10,668 nucleotides of DNA from JAAZMI01 sp050942615 (lineage in GTDB: Bacteria; Bacillota; Dethiobacteria; DTU022; UBA8154). The DNA lies in NCBI GenBank assembly GCA_050942615.1, contig JBMNNQ010000050.1, positions 1-10,668 on the forward strand, written 5' to 3'. Under the pieces are notes generated by a model that was not told where the DNA came from, made no database searches, and worked only from the letters and a program-made list of their open reading frames with translations. Shown in pieces: positions 1 through 7,005 of the stretch (the first letter of the stretch is position 1; each line of letters starts with the position of its first letter). The translations under genes and the position numbers were made by a program.

Positions 1-419
1 AAGAAATGATGGCTTCTTACGGCAGCATGATCTACCTTTACTCCCTGGTTGGAATCATCTTAGGCTTTTCCATTATTTATATTTCTTCAATTATAACCAC
101 CGCAGAGCGCAGCAGGGAGCTGGCTTCGATGATGGTGCTGGGCATGACGCCGGCGGAGGTGCTTTCCGTAGTCACCTTTGAACAATGGTTGATCAGCACC
201 TTGGGCATCCTTGCCGGGATACCGTTAGCCAAACTGTTCATGTCAGGTCTTTCGCAGGCCATGAGCAGCGATGTTTTTACAATACCGCCGGAGATAACCA
301 CTTCTGCCTACCTTGAAGCTGCCATCGTAACAGTAGTTTCCATCTGGATTGCCCAAAAATTTGCCGGCAGGAAAATTCGCCGTTTAAGCCTGGTCGAAGT
401 CTTAAAATCAGCAGAATAA
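1..419 (+). CDS. ABC transporter permease, FtsX/MacB type (C-terminal part)
   Basis: This is the C-terminal end of an integral-membrane ABC permease; the reading frame is open at the left edge, so the true start lies outside the window and the ATG at 6 is internal. The visible 138 residues contain three hydrophobic segments (about residues 9-30, 55-80 and 98-117 counted from the ATG). Between the first two is a cytoplasmic loop, ERSRELASMMVLGMTPAEV, which matches the RxxEhxhhxxhG(M/A) loop typical of FtsX-domain permeases (MacB, LolC/E, BceB relatives). The protein ends with the usual short basic tail plus LVEVLKSAE. An HlyD/MacA-like adaptor follows 36 bp downstream on the same strand, which supports a tripartite-type export or efflux system rather than the cell-division FtsX. 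The substrate cannot be read from the sequence. The partner ATPase is not in the window. Confidence 0.85.
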   Translation, partial: EMMASYGSMIYLYSLVGIILGFSIIYISSIITTAERSRELASMMVLGMTPAEVLSVVTFEQWLISTLGILAGIPLAKLFMSGLSQAMSSDVFTIPPEITTSAYLEAAIVTVVSIWIAQKFAGRKIRRLSLVEVLKSAE

Positions 420-455
420 AACAGCAGGATAAAGAATGAAAAGGCGGTGTAATTG

Positions 456-1709
456 ATGCAAAAAAAATGGAAGTTCATTTTAGGGGGTTTGCTGATCGTC
501 GTTGCAGCGGCGGTAATCCTTTTTACTGCAATACAAGGGCTGGAAGCAGAGCTGCTGGTAATACAGCCCCGGGATATCGCCAAAACTTTTAAGGAAGAAG
601 GCAAGGTCATTTCCGCAGTGGAGCGCCCCATCCATGCCCTTTACGGTGGAGAAATCCGCAGGCTCTACGTGGAAGAAGGCCAGGGGGTAAAAAAAGGAGA
701 CCCGTTGGCAGTCATCAGCACAGAAGAACTTACTCTGCAGTTACGGCAGCTGCAGGCCCAGCTGCAAAGCCTGCAGGGCGAAGAAGAAAAAACATTGTTT
801 GAACCGCAGCAGTCCACGCTAAAAAGTCAGGAACTGCTGCTACAGCAGGCCCGACGAGACCTGGAAATAGCAGCAACCGACCTGGACAGGATGAAAAAAC
901 TCTATGAAACAGGCGGTATCTCCAAAAAGGAATATGAAGAGGTGTTCCACACAAGAGAAGCAGCCGCTACAAACCTGGAACTGCAAACAGAGGCCCTTTC
1001 CCAGCTAAAAAAAACCTACAACCCGGAGGGCGGAACCGGGAAATACTACACAGGCAGAAAAGAAGCCCTGCAGGCGCAGATCGATCTGCTGCAATACCAG
1101 TTGGAAAGATGCGCCTTAATCGCCCCGGTAGATGGAACAGTAGCCAATTTAACAGCCCGGGAAGGGGAAATCCCCAACCCTGCAGCGCCCCTGATGAACA
1201 TCTTCCAGCAAGACAAACCTGCAATCGAAATATTCATCCGCGCTGCGGATGTGCAGAACGTAGAAACCGGAATGCAGGTTGCTCTATTACCGGACAGGGG
1301 GGCTCAGGGACAAATTTACCCGGGCACAGTACAGAAAATAGCGCCGACAGCTGTAGAAACAGTTTCAGTTTTAGGGCTGGCCGAACAACGGGTGAAGGTA
1401 ATTGTGGAACCGGTTGCCGAAAAACCACCGGCCCTGTTCCCCGGCTACAAGCTTGATGTTGAATTCACCATTGCTAAAAAAGAGAATAAACTAATTGTAC
1501 CGAAAACAGTGCTCTTTCCCTTTAAGGAGGAAAAAGCACTCTGGGTAGTAAGGGAAGGAAAGGCAGCAATACAGCCCGTAAAAACAGGCCTTGAAAACGA
1601 CCAGGAGATCGTAATAGAACAAGGGCTGAAAGCGGGGGACTTGGTGCTCCTTAACCCCCGGCTGGAGGGGCTTAAAGCAGGAAAAAAAATAATTTCAGGT
1701 GCCTTTTGA
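456..1709 (+). CDS. HlyD/MacA-family membrane-fusion (adaptor) protein
   Basis: Periplasmic-adaptor-type subunit of an export system, about 417 aa, anchored by one N-terminal transmembrane helix (residues 8-28). Domains in order: first half of the lipoyl/barrel-sandwich domain (about 44-88, containing GGEIRRLYVEEGQGVKKGDPL), a long alpha-helical coiled-coil hairpin rich in Gln, Leu and Glu (about 90-217), the second lipoyl half (218-250, LIAPVDGTVANL then EGEIPNP), a beta-barrel domain, and a C-terminal membrane-proximal domain ending in GLKAGDLVLLNPRLEGLKAG. This order and length are normal for the family. I chose ATG 456 over the in-frame TTG 453 because the Shine-Dalgarno AGGCGGTG (442-449) is 6 nt from the ATG and only 3 nt from the TTG. 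The short 36-bp gap after the permease implies co-transcription. In monoderm Firmicutes such proteins work with MacB-like ABC permeases to move peptides, lipids or drugs; the actual cargo is unknown. Confidence 0.88.
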   Translation: MQKKWKFILGGLLIVVAAAVILFTAIQGLEAELLVIQPRDIAKTFKEEGKVISAVERPIHALYGGEIRRLYVEEGQGVKKGDPLAVISTEELTLQLRQLQAQLQSLQGEEEKTLFEPQQSTLKSQELLLQQARRDLEIAATDLDRMKKLYETGGISKKEYEEVFHTREAAATNLELQTEALSQLKKTYNPEGGTGKYYTGRKEALQAQIDLLQYQLERCALIAPVDGTVANLTAREGEIPNPAAPLMNIFQQDKPAIEIFIRAADVQNVETGMQVALLPDRGAQGQIYPGTVQKIAPTAVETVSVLGLAEQRVKVIVEPVAEKPPALFPGYKLDVEFTIAKKENKLIVPKTVLFPFKEEKALWVVREGKAAIQPVKTGLENDQEIVIEQGLKAGDLVLLNPRLEGLKAGKKIISGAF

Positions 1710-1770
1710 GCACATCTTGGCCTGCCGCACCTTTCATCCCAAGCCTTAGGAATAACAGGGGGGCATAATT

Positions 1771-2577
1771 TTGTCAAAAATAAAGGTTGCGGCTGTGCAG
1801 ATGGACATTGTTTTAGGAAACCCGCCGGCAAACAGGGCTAAGGCCTTTCGCATGGTGGAAAAGGCCGCACAACAGCAGGCTAAAATAATCCTGCTTCCCG
1901 AGCTGTGGACAACCGGGTATTGCCTGGAAAAGGTGCACCTGCTGGCAGAAACAAAAACAGGGCCGTCAATCGGCGGCCTACAAAAACTTGCCCGCCGTTA
2001 TGGTGTAACAATCACCGGTTCCATTGCTGAAAAAAGCCACAATGGTGTTTTTAATACTGCTTATGTTATAAACCAGAACGGCTTACTGGGCAGGTATAGA
2101 AAAATTCACTTAGTGCCCTTTATGTCCGAAACCACATATTTTAAGGCAGGCCGTGAACTGCCTATTTTCCATAGTAACGGGGTTAAATTTGCTGTTACCG
2201 TCTGTTACGACCTGCGTTTTCCGGAATTGATCTCCCTTTTGGGTTACCAAAAAATCGATCTTTGCCTGAACACCGCTGAATACATTGTCCCCCGCTTAGA
2301 ACACTGGCGAATCATGCTCAGGGCCCGGGCTATAGAAAACCAGTTCTTTGTCTTAGCCGCCACGCGCATTGGCCATGATGGTACCCATGCTTATTTTGGC
2401 CACTCCCTGATCATAGATCCTTTGGGTGAAATTTTAGCTGAAGCAGGCGAATTCGAAGAAATTATTACAGCTGAACTGGACCTCAACCTTTTACAAAAAG
2501 TGCGGACACAGCTGCCCTTGCTGGAAAACCGCCGTCCCGCACTTTATGCCCAGCTGCGCAAAGAGCTGGAAATTTAA
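1771..2577 (+). CDS. Carbon-nitrogen hydrolase (nitrilase superfamily amidase)
   Basis: Cytosolic amidase of the nitrilase superfamily, 268 aa, the usual single-domain length. The full catalytic triad is visible: Glu44 in LLPELWTTGY, Lys111 in GRYRKIHLVPF, and nucleophile Cys145 in VTVCYDLRFPE. The second conserved glutamate (Glu120, after the lysine) and the HW...RARAIENQ helix (about 179-193) are also present. The motif CYDLRFPE is shared with omega-amidase/YafV-like and Nit-type enzymes, which hydrolyse small alpha-keto acid amides or deaminated glutathione; the exact substrate cannot be assigned. The start is TTG at 1771, with a G-rich Shine-Dalgarno (AGGGGGG, 1757-1763) 7 nt upstream; no competing ATG has a better site. 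It lies 61 bp after the adaptor gene on the same strand, so it may be carried by readthrough, but a functional link to efflux is not evident. No terminator is visible after it. Confidence 0.9.
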   Translation: MSKIKVAAVQMDIVLGNPPANRAKAFRMVEKAAQQQAKIILLPELWTTGYCLEKVHLLAETKTGPSIGGLQKLARRYGVTITGSIAEKSHNGVFNTAYVINQNGLLGRYRKIHLVPFMSETTYFKAGRELPIFHSNGVKFAVTVCYDLRFPELISLLGYQKIDLCLNTAEYIVPRLEHWRIMLRARAIENQFFVLAATRIGHDGTHAYFGHSLIIDPLGEILAEAGEFEEIITAELDLNLLQKVRTQLPLLENRRPALYAQLRKELEI

Positions 2578-2675
2578 GAATCACTATACCGTTTACCGTT
2601 ACCTGCATGTTTAACAAGGTTCCCTTATCCTTTACTGCACCGGGGCCAGGGCATGGTGATCAAGTCAACGTTTCA

Positions 2676-4433
2676 CTAAAGGCCCTCCTTGTAACGGTTA
2701 AGCTCCTTTGCGACAGCCAGAAATTTTTCCCGCAGCTTTTCCTTTTCTTCCTCATCCCTGATTTCATTTAACCTGCCGCCCAAGTAAGCCAAGTCACATT
2801 CTAATCGATTAATGTTATCCATTAAATCCCGATGATCAATATCTGTTATGCCGGTTTTTCCCTTGTCTCCCTTTTGTTTGGCCAAATAATATTCATAATT
2901 TCCATTATAACAGTTCAATTTCTTACCAACTATTTCAAAAACCCTATCGGCCAGCCGCATAAAATATCTGTCATGGGTAACAAAAATCAGGCTGCCTTTG
3001 AAATTTGCCAGCACTTCCTCAATCTTTTCTTTGGATGCAATATCCATATAGTTTGTTGGTTCATCTAGTATAAGAAAATTGGCCCCAGCCAATATAATCT
3101 TTGCAAAAACAACCCTGCCCTTTTCACCCATGCTTAAATCACCTATTTTCTTATAGACATCATCGCCACGAAAAAGCAGAGATGCCAAAAGGGGCCTGGC
3201 TTCTTCAACACCCGCCCCCGCAATTAAAACATCCTCAAGTATAGAAGCACTGAAATTGAGATCATCCAGTTCCTGGGCAAAATAACCCAACTTAACGGCA
3301 GGGCTGATTATAACCTTGCCGCTGTAATCATTAATCAAGCCAGCTATAATTCTTAAAAAGGTTGTCTTTCCAGCACCATTGGCTCCCAGCAACACAATTT
3401 TATCCCCACGTTTAATGTTAAAGAAAGCACCTTCAAAAAGCACCTTTCGAGCAAAACTTTTTCCCACATTTTCCCCCCGAACCAGGAACGGGGCACTCTT
3501 TTCCTCTGGTATATTTTTATTGATGAGCTCAAAGGCAGGATTATTTACTTTTACCGGTTTATCGATGCCCCTTTTTTTAAGCCTTTCCAGTTCCTTTTTC
3601 TTTGTCTTAAAGACCCTGGCATGTTTTTTGGCCTTACTCCGATAAAAATCATTTTTCCCGGCTGCAGTATGAGCACTTTCATACCAGTTTTTTCTTGCAT
3701 TTATCACTTTTTTCAGTTGTTGCATTTTTAACTGCTGCCGACGATACCCTTGTTCTATACTTTTTTGTTCAATATCCTTCTGCTTTTTATAATCTGAGTA
3801 GTTGCCTTTATACACCTTTAACCCCGTTAAAGTTAGTTCCCATATTTTTGTCACCACTTTGTCGAGAAAAAAACGATCGTGGGATATAACCACCACTGGT
3901 TTGGCCAAGGTGCCCAAAAAATTTTCCAGCCGTTCGCAATTTTCCAGATCCAAATGATTAGTCGGTTCATCCAATATAAGAAAATCAAAATCACTGACCA
4001 AAACACAGCAAAGGGCCAGCATTGTTTTTTCCCCGCCGCTTAAACTATTTACCCCCTGCACCCACCGCTCCTCACTAATTCCCAATTTTTTGAGAGATTT
4101 CTCCGCTATTGTATTAAGATCATTCCTTCTGCCATAATCACGCACCCCGTAATTATTTTTGACAGCCCGCAAAACCGTTTCACAAACTGTATCTTTTTCT
4201 ACAAATGCAGGATACTGTTCAAGATAAAAAATTTTCCCAGATGAAGGCAAGAGCTCTATGTGACCACCATCACAAACTTCTTGCCCGGTCAACAGCCTGG
4301 CCAAAGTTGTTTTACCCACCCCGTTCCTGCCTACCAAACCAATTTTATCTCCAGCATTTATAGCCCCACTAATATTTTCCAACACCGTTTTCCCATTATA
4401 GCTCTTAAAAACACCTGAAAAACGTAATTGCAT
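2676..4433 (-). CDS. ABC-F ATPase, antibiotic-resistance (ribosome protection) type
   Basis: Soluble protein with two ABC ATPase domains and no membrane segment, about 585 aa. Domain 1: Walker A GRNGVGKTT (35-43), signature LSGGE (131-135), Walker B FLILDEPTNHLD with Glu156, switch His185. Domain 2: Walker A GANGAGKTT (350-358), signature LSMGE (433-437), Walker B FLILDEPTNYMD with Glu458, switch His487. Between them is a basic, helical interdomain linker (about 215-300) carrying NWYESAHTAAGKNDFYRSKA, the type of linker that reaches the peptidyl-transferase centre in VmlR/Vga/Lsa-class proteins. A charged coiled-coil tail follows domain 2. These proteins rescue ribosomes stalled by drugs such as lincosamides, streptogramin A or pleuromutilins; the spectrum here is unknown. 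Start choice: an upstream in-frame ATG at 4451 lacks a Shine-Dalgarno site, whereas ATG 4433 has AGGAG 8 nt upstream. The long leader with short ORFs and a terminator supports an inducible resistance gene over a housekeeping EttA/Uup homologue. Confidence 0.9.
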   Translation of the reverse strand: MQLRFSGVFKSYNGKTVLENISGAINAGDKIGLVGRNGVGKTTLARLLTGQEVCDGGHIELLPSSGKIFYLEQYPAFVEKDTVCETVLRAVKNNYGVRDYGRRNDLNTIAEKSLKKLGISEERWVQGVNSLSGGEKTMLALCCVLVSDFDFLILDEPTNHLDLENCERLENFLGTLAKPVVVISHDRFFLDKVVTKIWELTLTGLKVYKGNYSDYKKQKDIEQKSIEQGYRRQQLKMQQLKKVINARKNWYESAHTAAGKNDFYRSKAKKHARVFKTKKKELERLKKRGIDKPVKVNNPAFELINKNIPEEKSAPFLVRGENVGKSFARKVLFEGAFFNIKRGDKIVLLGANGAGKTTFLRIIAGLINDYSGKVIISPAVKLGYFAQELDDLNFSASILEDVLIAGAGVEEARPLLASLLFRGDDVYKKIGDLSMGEKGRVVFAKIILAGANFLILDEPTNYMDIASKEKIEEVLANFKGSLIFVTHDRYFMRLADRVFEIVGKKLNCYNGNYEYYLAKQKGDKGKTGITDIDHRDLMDNINRLECDLAYLGGRLNEIRDEEEKEKLREKFLAVAKELNRYKEGL

Positions 4434-4441
4434 CAGTCCAT

Positions 4442-4446
4442 CTCCT
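4442..4446 (-). promoter_or_regulatory. Ribosome binding site deciding the ABC-F start
   Basis: AGGAG lies 8 nt before ATG 4433 and overlaps the upstream in-frame ATG region, so it selects the shorter 585-aa start. The bases just before it (GATGACAG, 4452-4445) are complementary to CTGTCATC at 4476-4469, so a hairpin with a 16-nt loop could bury part of this site. Confidence 0.7.
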
Positions 4447-4477
4447 GTCATCTACGAAGGTTTTCAGGGATGACAGC

Positions 4478-4517
4478 AAAAAAAATCTGCAGCCACACCC
4501 ACGGTGTACGCTGCAGA
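4478..4517 (-). terminator. Intrinsic terminator in the ABC-F leader (attenuator)
   Basis: Read on the minus strand, TCTGCAGC (4517-4510) pairs perfectly with GCTGCAGA (4493-4486). The stem continues, after one bulged G and a U-G pair, with ACACC/GGTGT-type pairing around a 3-nt GTG loop. Eight uninterrupted T residues follow at once (4485-4478). This is a textbook Rho-independent terminator. It sits between the predicted promoter and the ABC-F start, only about 45 nt before the ATG, so it would stop transcription before the gene unless overridden. That position is what is expected of a transcription attenuator. Confidence 0.85.
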
Positions 4518-4586
4518 AAGCAAACAAAGCATGAATGCCCTAGGGCATCCTTGTGAACAAACTAAATAATATTTTCCATGGAAGTG

Positions 4587-4616
4587 TTAATTAACTGTCA
4601 TCCCTAAAAAGTACAT
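4587..4616 (-). CDS. Short leader ORF 2 (9 codons) of the ABC-F gene
   Basis: A 9-codon ORF, MYFLGMTVN, ending in TAA. A Shine-Dalgarno AAGGA (4629-4625) lies 8 nt before the ATG. It ends about 70 nt before the terminator hairpin. Part of its coding sequence, AGGGATGACAG (4605-4595), is perfectly complementary to CTGTCATCCCT (4476-4466), just past the terminator U-tract, so a ribosome on this ORF would change leader folding. Leader peptides of this size are common ahead of inducible ribosome-protection and methylation genes. Translation has not been shown; the role is inferred from position. Confidence 0.5.
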   Translation of the reverse strand: MYFLGMTVN

Positions 4617-4676
4617 ACAACTATCCTTAAAGCCTACAGGTTTTGCCTGCACTTTCTAGAAACTATTTAATTGAAG

Positions 4677-4700
4677 CTAGTTAAAAAACACTTTCCTCAT
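4677..4700 (-). CDS. Short leader ORF 1 (7 codons) of the ABC-F gene
   Basis: A 7-codon ORF, MRKVFFN, ending in TAG. It is preceded by a good Shine-Dalgarno GAGGTG (4710-4705) 4 nt before the ATG. It starts about 30 nt after the predicted transcription start and is followed by a small hairpin, TGCAGG-CAAAA-CCTGTA (4651-4635). Its placement at the 5' end of the leader fits a ribosome-stalling sensor peptide controlling the terminator at 4478-4517. Function is inferred from the layout only. Confidence 0.5.
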   Translation of the reverse strand: MRKVFFN

Positions 4701-4736
4701 TTTGCACCTCGTAAGTCTTATTTTATTTATAACCTC

Positions 4737-4765
4737 ATTCTACCACACTACAAAGCTAAACTCAA
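4737..4765 (-). promoter_or_regulatory. SigA-type promoter for the ABC-F leader and gene
   Basis: On the minus strand, TTGAGT (4765-4760) and TAGAAT (4742-4737) are separated by exactly 17 nt. TGG immediately precedes the -10 box, giving an extended -10 (TGnTAGAAT). Transcription would start near 4730, giving a leader of about 300 nt that carries both short ORFs and the attenuator. Confidence 0.6.
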
Positions 4766-4769
4766 AAAA

Positions 4770-5258
4770 CTATAGTACTAGAAAAATGATATTCCTGAAA
4801 ATTCACCTTCAGGCATGAAATCCCCCCTAATTTCAAAATAATACCAGGGTCTTGACAAGTGCAAGAACTGCCATCATTAGCTGCAGAAATGGCTATAGGT
4901 TTTTCAAAACTTTTGATTTTACAATAATCAAACTGTACACCCATAATTGCCCAAATGATATCAACTTGGCATTTAATGATTTAAAACAAACACTAAAAGG
5001 GTATTCAAAACACCATTTCTTCAAAAATGACGAATAACACCAAAAGCCCGGTTAGAAACTACCCCCAGGCAGTAATTGCAAGGCGTTATATCCCCAGCTC
5101 GACATCTTTTAGCAGCTTTCCATTCAGTGTTAATTTCATGTAGTTCATGGCCGTGCCCCCCCTTGGTAAATTATAGTTAACCTATAACATCCCATAAAAG
5201 GGGGGGGTAACCCCTGACTTATTTTGCTAATAAAGGATTGTATCCAGGATCTTCAATA
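4770..5258. other. Intergenic region between ABC-F promoter and NCS2 permease gene
   Basis: This AT-rich stretch of about 490 bp holds no gene I can recognise. Opposing open frames of about 60 codons occupy 4762-5037, but they lack ribosome binding sites or motifs. Two tiny minus-strand ORFs do have G-rich Shine-Dalgarno-like runs: MPEGEFSGISFF at 4778-4816 (GGGGGG 5 nt upstream) and a 20-codon ORF at 5086-5148 starting MNYMKLTLNGKLL (seven G residues upstream). Neither has a clear role, and they may be remnants. Homopolymer C and G runs at about 5156-5162 and 5200-5207 flank TATAGTTAACCTATA and could form a hairpin. A weak minus-strand hairpin GGGG-TTA-CCCC followed by TTTT (about 5199-5215) is the best candidate for terminating the NCS2 transcript. 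Confidence 0.4.
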
Positions 5259-6560
5259 CTATACTGTATTTTTTTTCCTAAAAATAAGGTGCTCCATTGC
5301 CATCACGGCCAAAACACCCACCACAAAGCCGTTGCCGAGCAGGGGCCTTAAAAAAAGAGGAAATGTGCCCAAAACACTGTCCGGCAGGAAGGAAACGATG
5401 ACGCTCAGCATAAGGGGCAGCCCGATTATCAGGCCGTCTTCAAAATGAAAACCCTTTTGTGCATCAACAACCATGGTTAACCCGGCGGCGATCTGCGAAC
5501 ACATGATGTAGAGAAAAACGCCGCCCACCACTGCAGAAGGAAGACCGCCAATAAAGGCAATGACGGGTGGCAAAAACGATATGGCCAGTAAAATCAGGCT
5601 GGCAGGCAGAAGGGTGTAGCGCGAAGCACAGCCTGTTGAAGCAATTACACCTGGGCTTAAGGAAAAATTGACCGGGCCGATCACGCCTCCCAAACCCGCC
5701 AGGAAGTTGAGGATGCCGGTCAGTGAAAGGCCCTTGGTAACCCGTTCTTGCATGTGCTTTGGTTCCAGCAGACCGCCCACAGAATAAATTGAACCCAGAT
5801 CATTAATTGCCAGTGCCAAAAAACAAACCAAAAAAGAGATGATGACCCCCGGTTCAAAGCTTAAGTTAAGATTTGTCTTAAGTAAAAAATCTGCGGCAAT
5901 TTTTGCCTGTACAACCGGCACTTTTTCTATCCCCCAGGGGAAAACCAAATAATAAACGGCTGTCCCGATGATCAGGGCCCACATGATCAGAGTTGATTTC
6001 CAAAAACCGCCGACATGCCTGTTTACCGCAAAGATGCCAAGCACAAAAATCAGGACAAAACACAAATTTGCCCAGGCAAGTTTCGGAACAGCAGAGGTTG
6101 TACTCAAATCCAAAATCATGGGGGCAAGGGTAAAGGCTATCATGATCAGGATCGTGGCCACAACCGGTGGCGTAAAAAGCTTTTTAAGGTAATTAAACAG
6201 CCCTGCCGCACTTAACAGAAAAAGAACAAGACCCCCCAAAGCCATGGCTGTATAAATTGCGCTGATCCCACTTGCCCGGCTGGCGGCAATCCCCACCAAA
6301 AGTATGGTGGCCGGCCCCACTACCAACGGCAGCCGGTGGCCCCATAAAAGCTGGGCTAAAAGGGCTATACCGGTTATAAAAAATATCTTTTGAATATAGG
6401 TGATCTGGGCTGCAAATTCACTGAAATGCAAACCCGCCACTACATTCCCTATAATCACAACAATCGGAATCATGATGGCCAGCCATTGCAGGCCCAAAAA
6501 AACCAGTTCGCCAAAGGGGGGCACTTCATCCAGTCCATATTTAAACTTTGCCGGTTTCAT
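5259..6560 (-). CDS. NCS2-family (uracil/xanthine-type) permease, divergent
   Basis: Polytopic inner-membrane protein of 433 aa with about 12-14 hydrophobic segments, matching the nucleobase-ascorbate/NCS2 fold in length and layout. Family features are the N-terminal GELVFLGLQWLAIMIP helix, LPLVVGPATILLVGI (transmembrane 3), and VNFSLSPGVIASTGCASR (about 297-314), which corresponds to the NCS2 signature region. Members move uracil, xanthine or other purines with protons. The glutamate normally found in transmembrane 8 (as in UraA and XanQ) is Asn253 here (AINDLGS), and the Glu-Asn of the signature region is replaced by Leu-Ser. Substrate and mechanism may therefore differ. The ATG at 6560 has TGAGGA 6 nt upstream (6572-6567). 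The gene is monocistronic in this window and divergent from the sigma-factor operon. Confidence is high for the family and low for the substrate. Confidence 0.83.
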   Translation of the reverse strand: MKPAKFKYGLDEVPPFGELVFLGLQWLAIMIPIVVIIGNVVAGLHFSEFAAQITYIQKIFFITGIALLAQLLWGHRLPLVVGPATILLVGIAASRASGISAIYTAMALGGLVLFLLSAAGLFNYLKKLFTPPVVATILIMIAFTLAPMILDLSTTSAVPKLAWANLCFVLIFVLGIFAVNRHVGGFWKSTLIMWALIIGTAVYYLVFPWGIEKVPVVQAKIAADFLLKTNLNLSFEPGVIISFLVCFLALAINDLGSIYSVGGLLEPKHMQERVTKGLSLTGILNFLAGLGGVIGPVNFSLSPGVIASTGCASRYTLLPASLILLAISFLPPVIAFIGGLPSAVVGGVFLYIMCSQIAAGLTMVVDAQKGFHFEDGLIIGLPLMLSVIVSFLPDSVLGTFPLFLRPLLGNGFVVGVLAVMAMEHLIFRKKNTV

Positions 6561-7005
6561 TTATAGTCCTCACTTCCTTATAATATTTTAAGGCATTTGC
6601 GCCCGAAATTCCTTTGATGAGTTTTAATTAAAAGTACCTTCAACGCCAAACCTCTTCTTCCCTGCTGGATACAGTCAGGGCCCGCCACCATTTTACCGGT
6701 TGCAAAACTTTTTCCCCGCCTGACTTCCAAAAAATACACCTGCAAAATTTATTGAATCAATGACGAGTCAGATCTATAATTACAGAACACCAGTTCCGCT
6801 GGTATGCTGTTTTATCTCCGAACAAAAGGTAATCATGCTTGCGGACATGCAGGGAGTTTATTACGACCATAAAACCGCCGGGAAGTGCAAAAAATCCATG
6901 ATATCTGAAAAAGTTAGTGGATATCGGTTAATAATATTAAAAAACTGATCAGGTAGTGCAATAAAAATGTCTGCTTATGCATTGTTACAATGACAGGGTG
7001 ATTTT
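6561..7005. other. Divergent intergenic region (permease / sigma operon)
   Basis: These 445 bp must hold the control regions of both flanking genes. On the minus strand, AGTCAGG (6725-6719) can pair perfectly with CCTGACT (6679-6673) around a 39-nt interior that includes AACCGGT. An alternative pairing, CCCTG (6680-6676) with CAGGG (6664-6660), would compete with it. This could be a structured leader for the permease, but it matches no riboswitch consensus I know, including the purine aptamer. Further along are a small hairpin ACCAG-TTCCG-CTGGT (6789-6803) and two GATATC palindromes (6900-6905, 6920-6925). TACAAT at 6986-6991 could be a -10 box for the sigma operon, but no good -35 pairs with it. 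The 62-codon open frame at 6760-6948 has no ribosome binding site and is not called as a gene. Confidence 0.4.

Noticed and set aside
1109..1456. 115-codon plus-strand ORF inside the HlyD gene
   Set aside because: It is a shadow frame of the adaptor gene, whose domain structure is continuous through this region.
2578..2675. Bidirectional terminator between the convergent hydrolase and ABC-F genes
   Set aside because: No hairpin with a T-run was found on either strand.
4433..4451. ATG 4451 as the ABC-F start
   Set aside because: It has no Shine-Dalgarno site and itself contains the AGGAG that serves ATG 4433.
4852..5037. 61-codon plus-strand ORF in the ABC-F/NCS2 intergenic region
   Set aside because: No ribosome binding site, AT-driven composition, and overlapped on the other strand by a similarly open frame.
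6561..6780. Possible purine or cobalamin riboswitch upstream of the NCS2 permease
   Set aside because: The conserved purine-aptamer core and the cobalamin B12 box are absent; only generic inverted repeats are seen, so no riboswitch class is called.
6760..6948. 62-codon plus-strand ORF
   Set aside because: No Shine-Dalgarno site, no recognisable motif, and it lies in a region expected to contain promoters.
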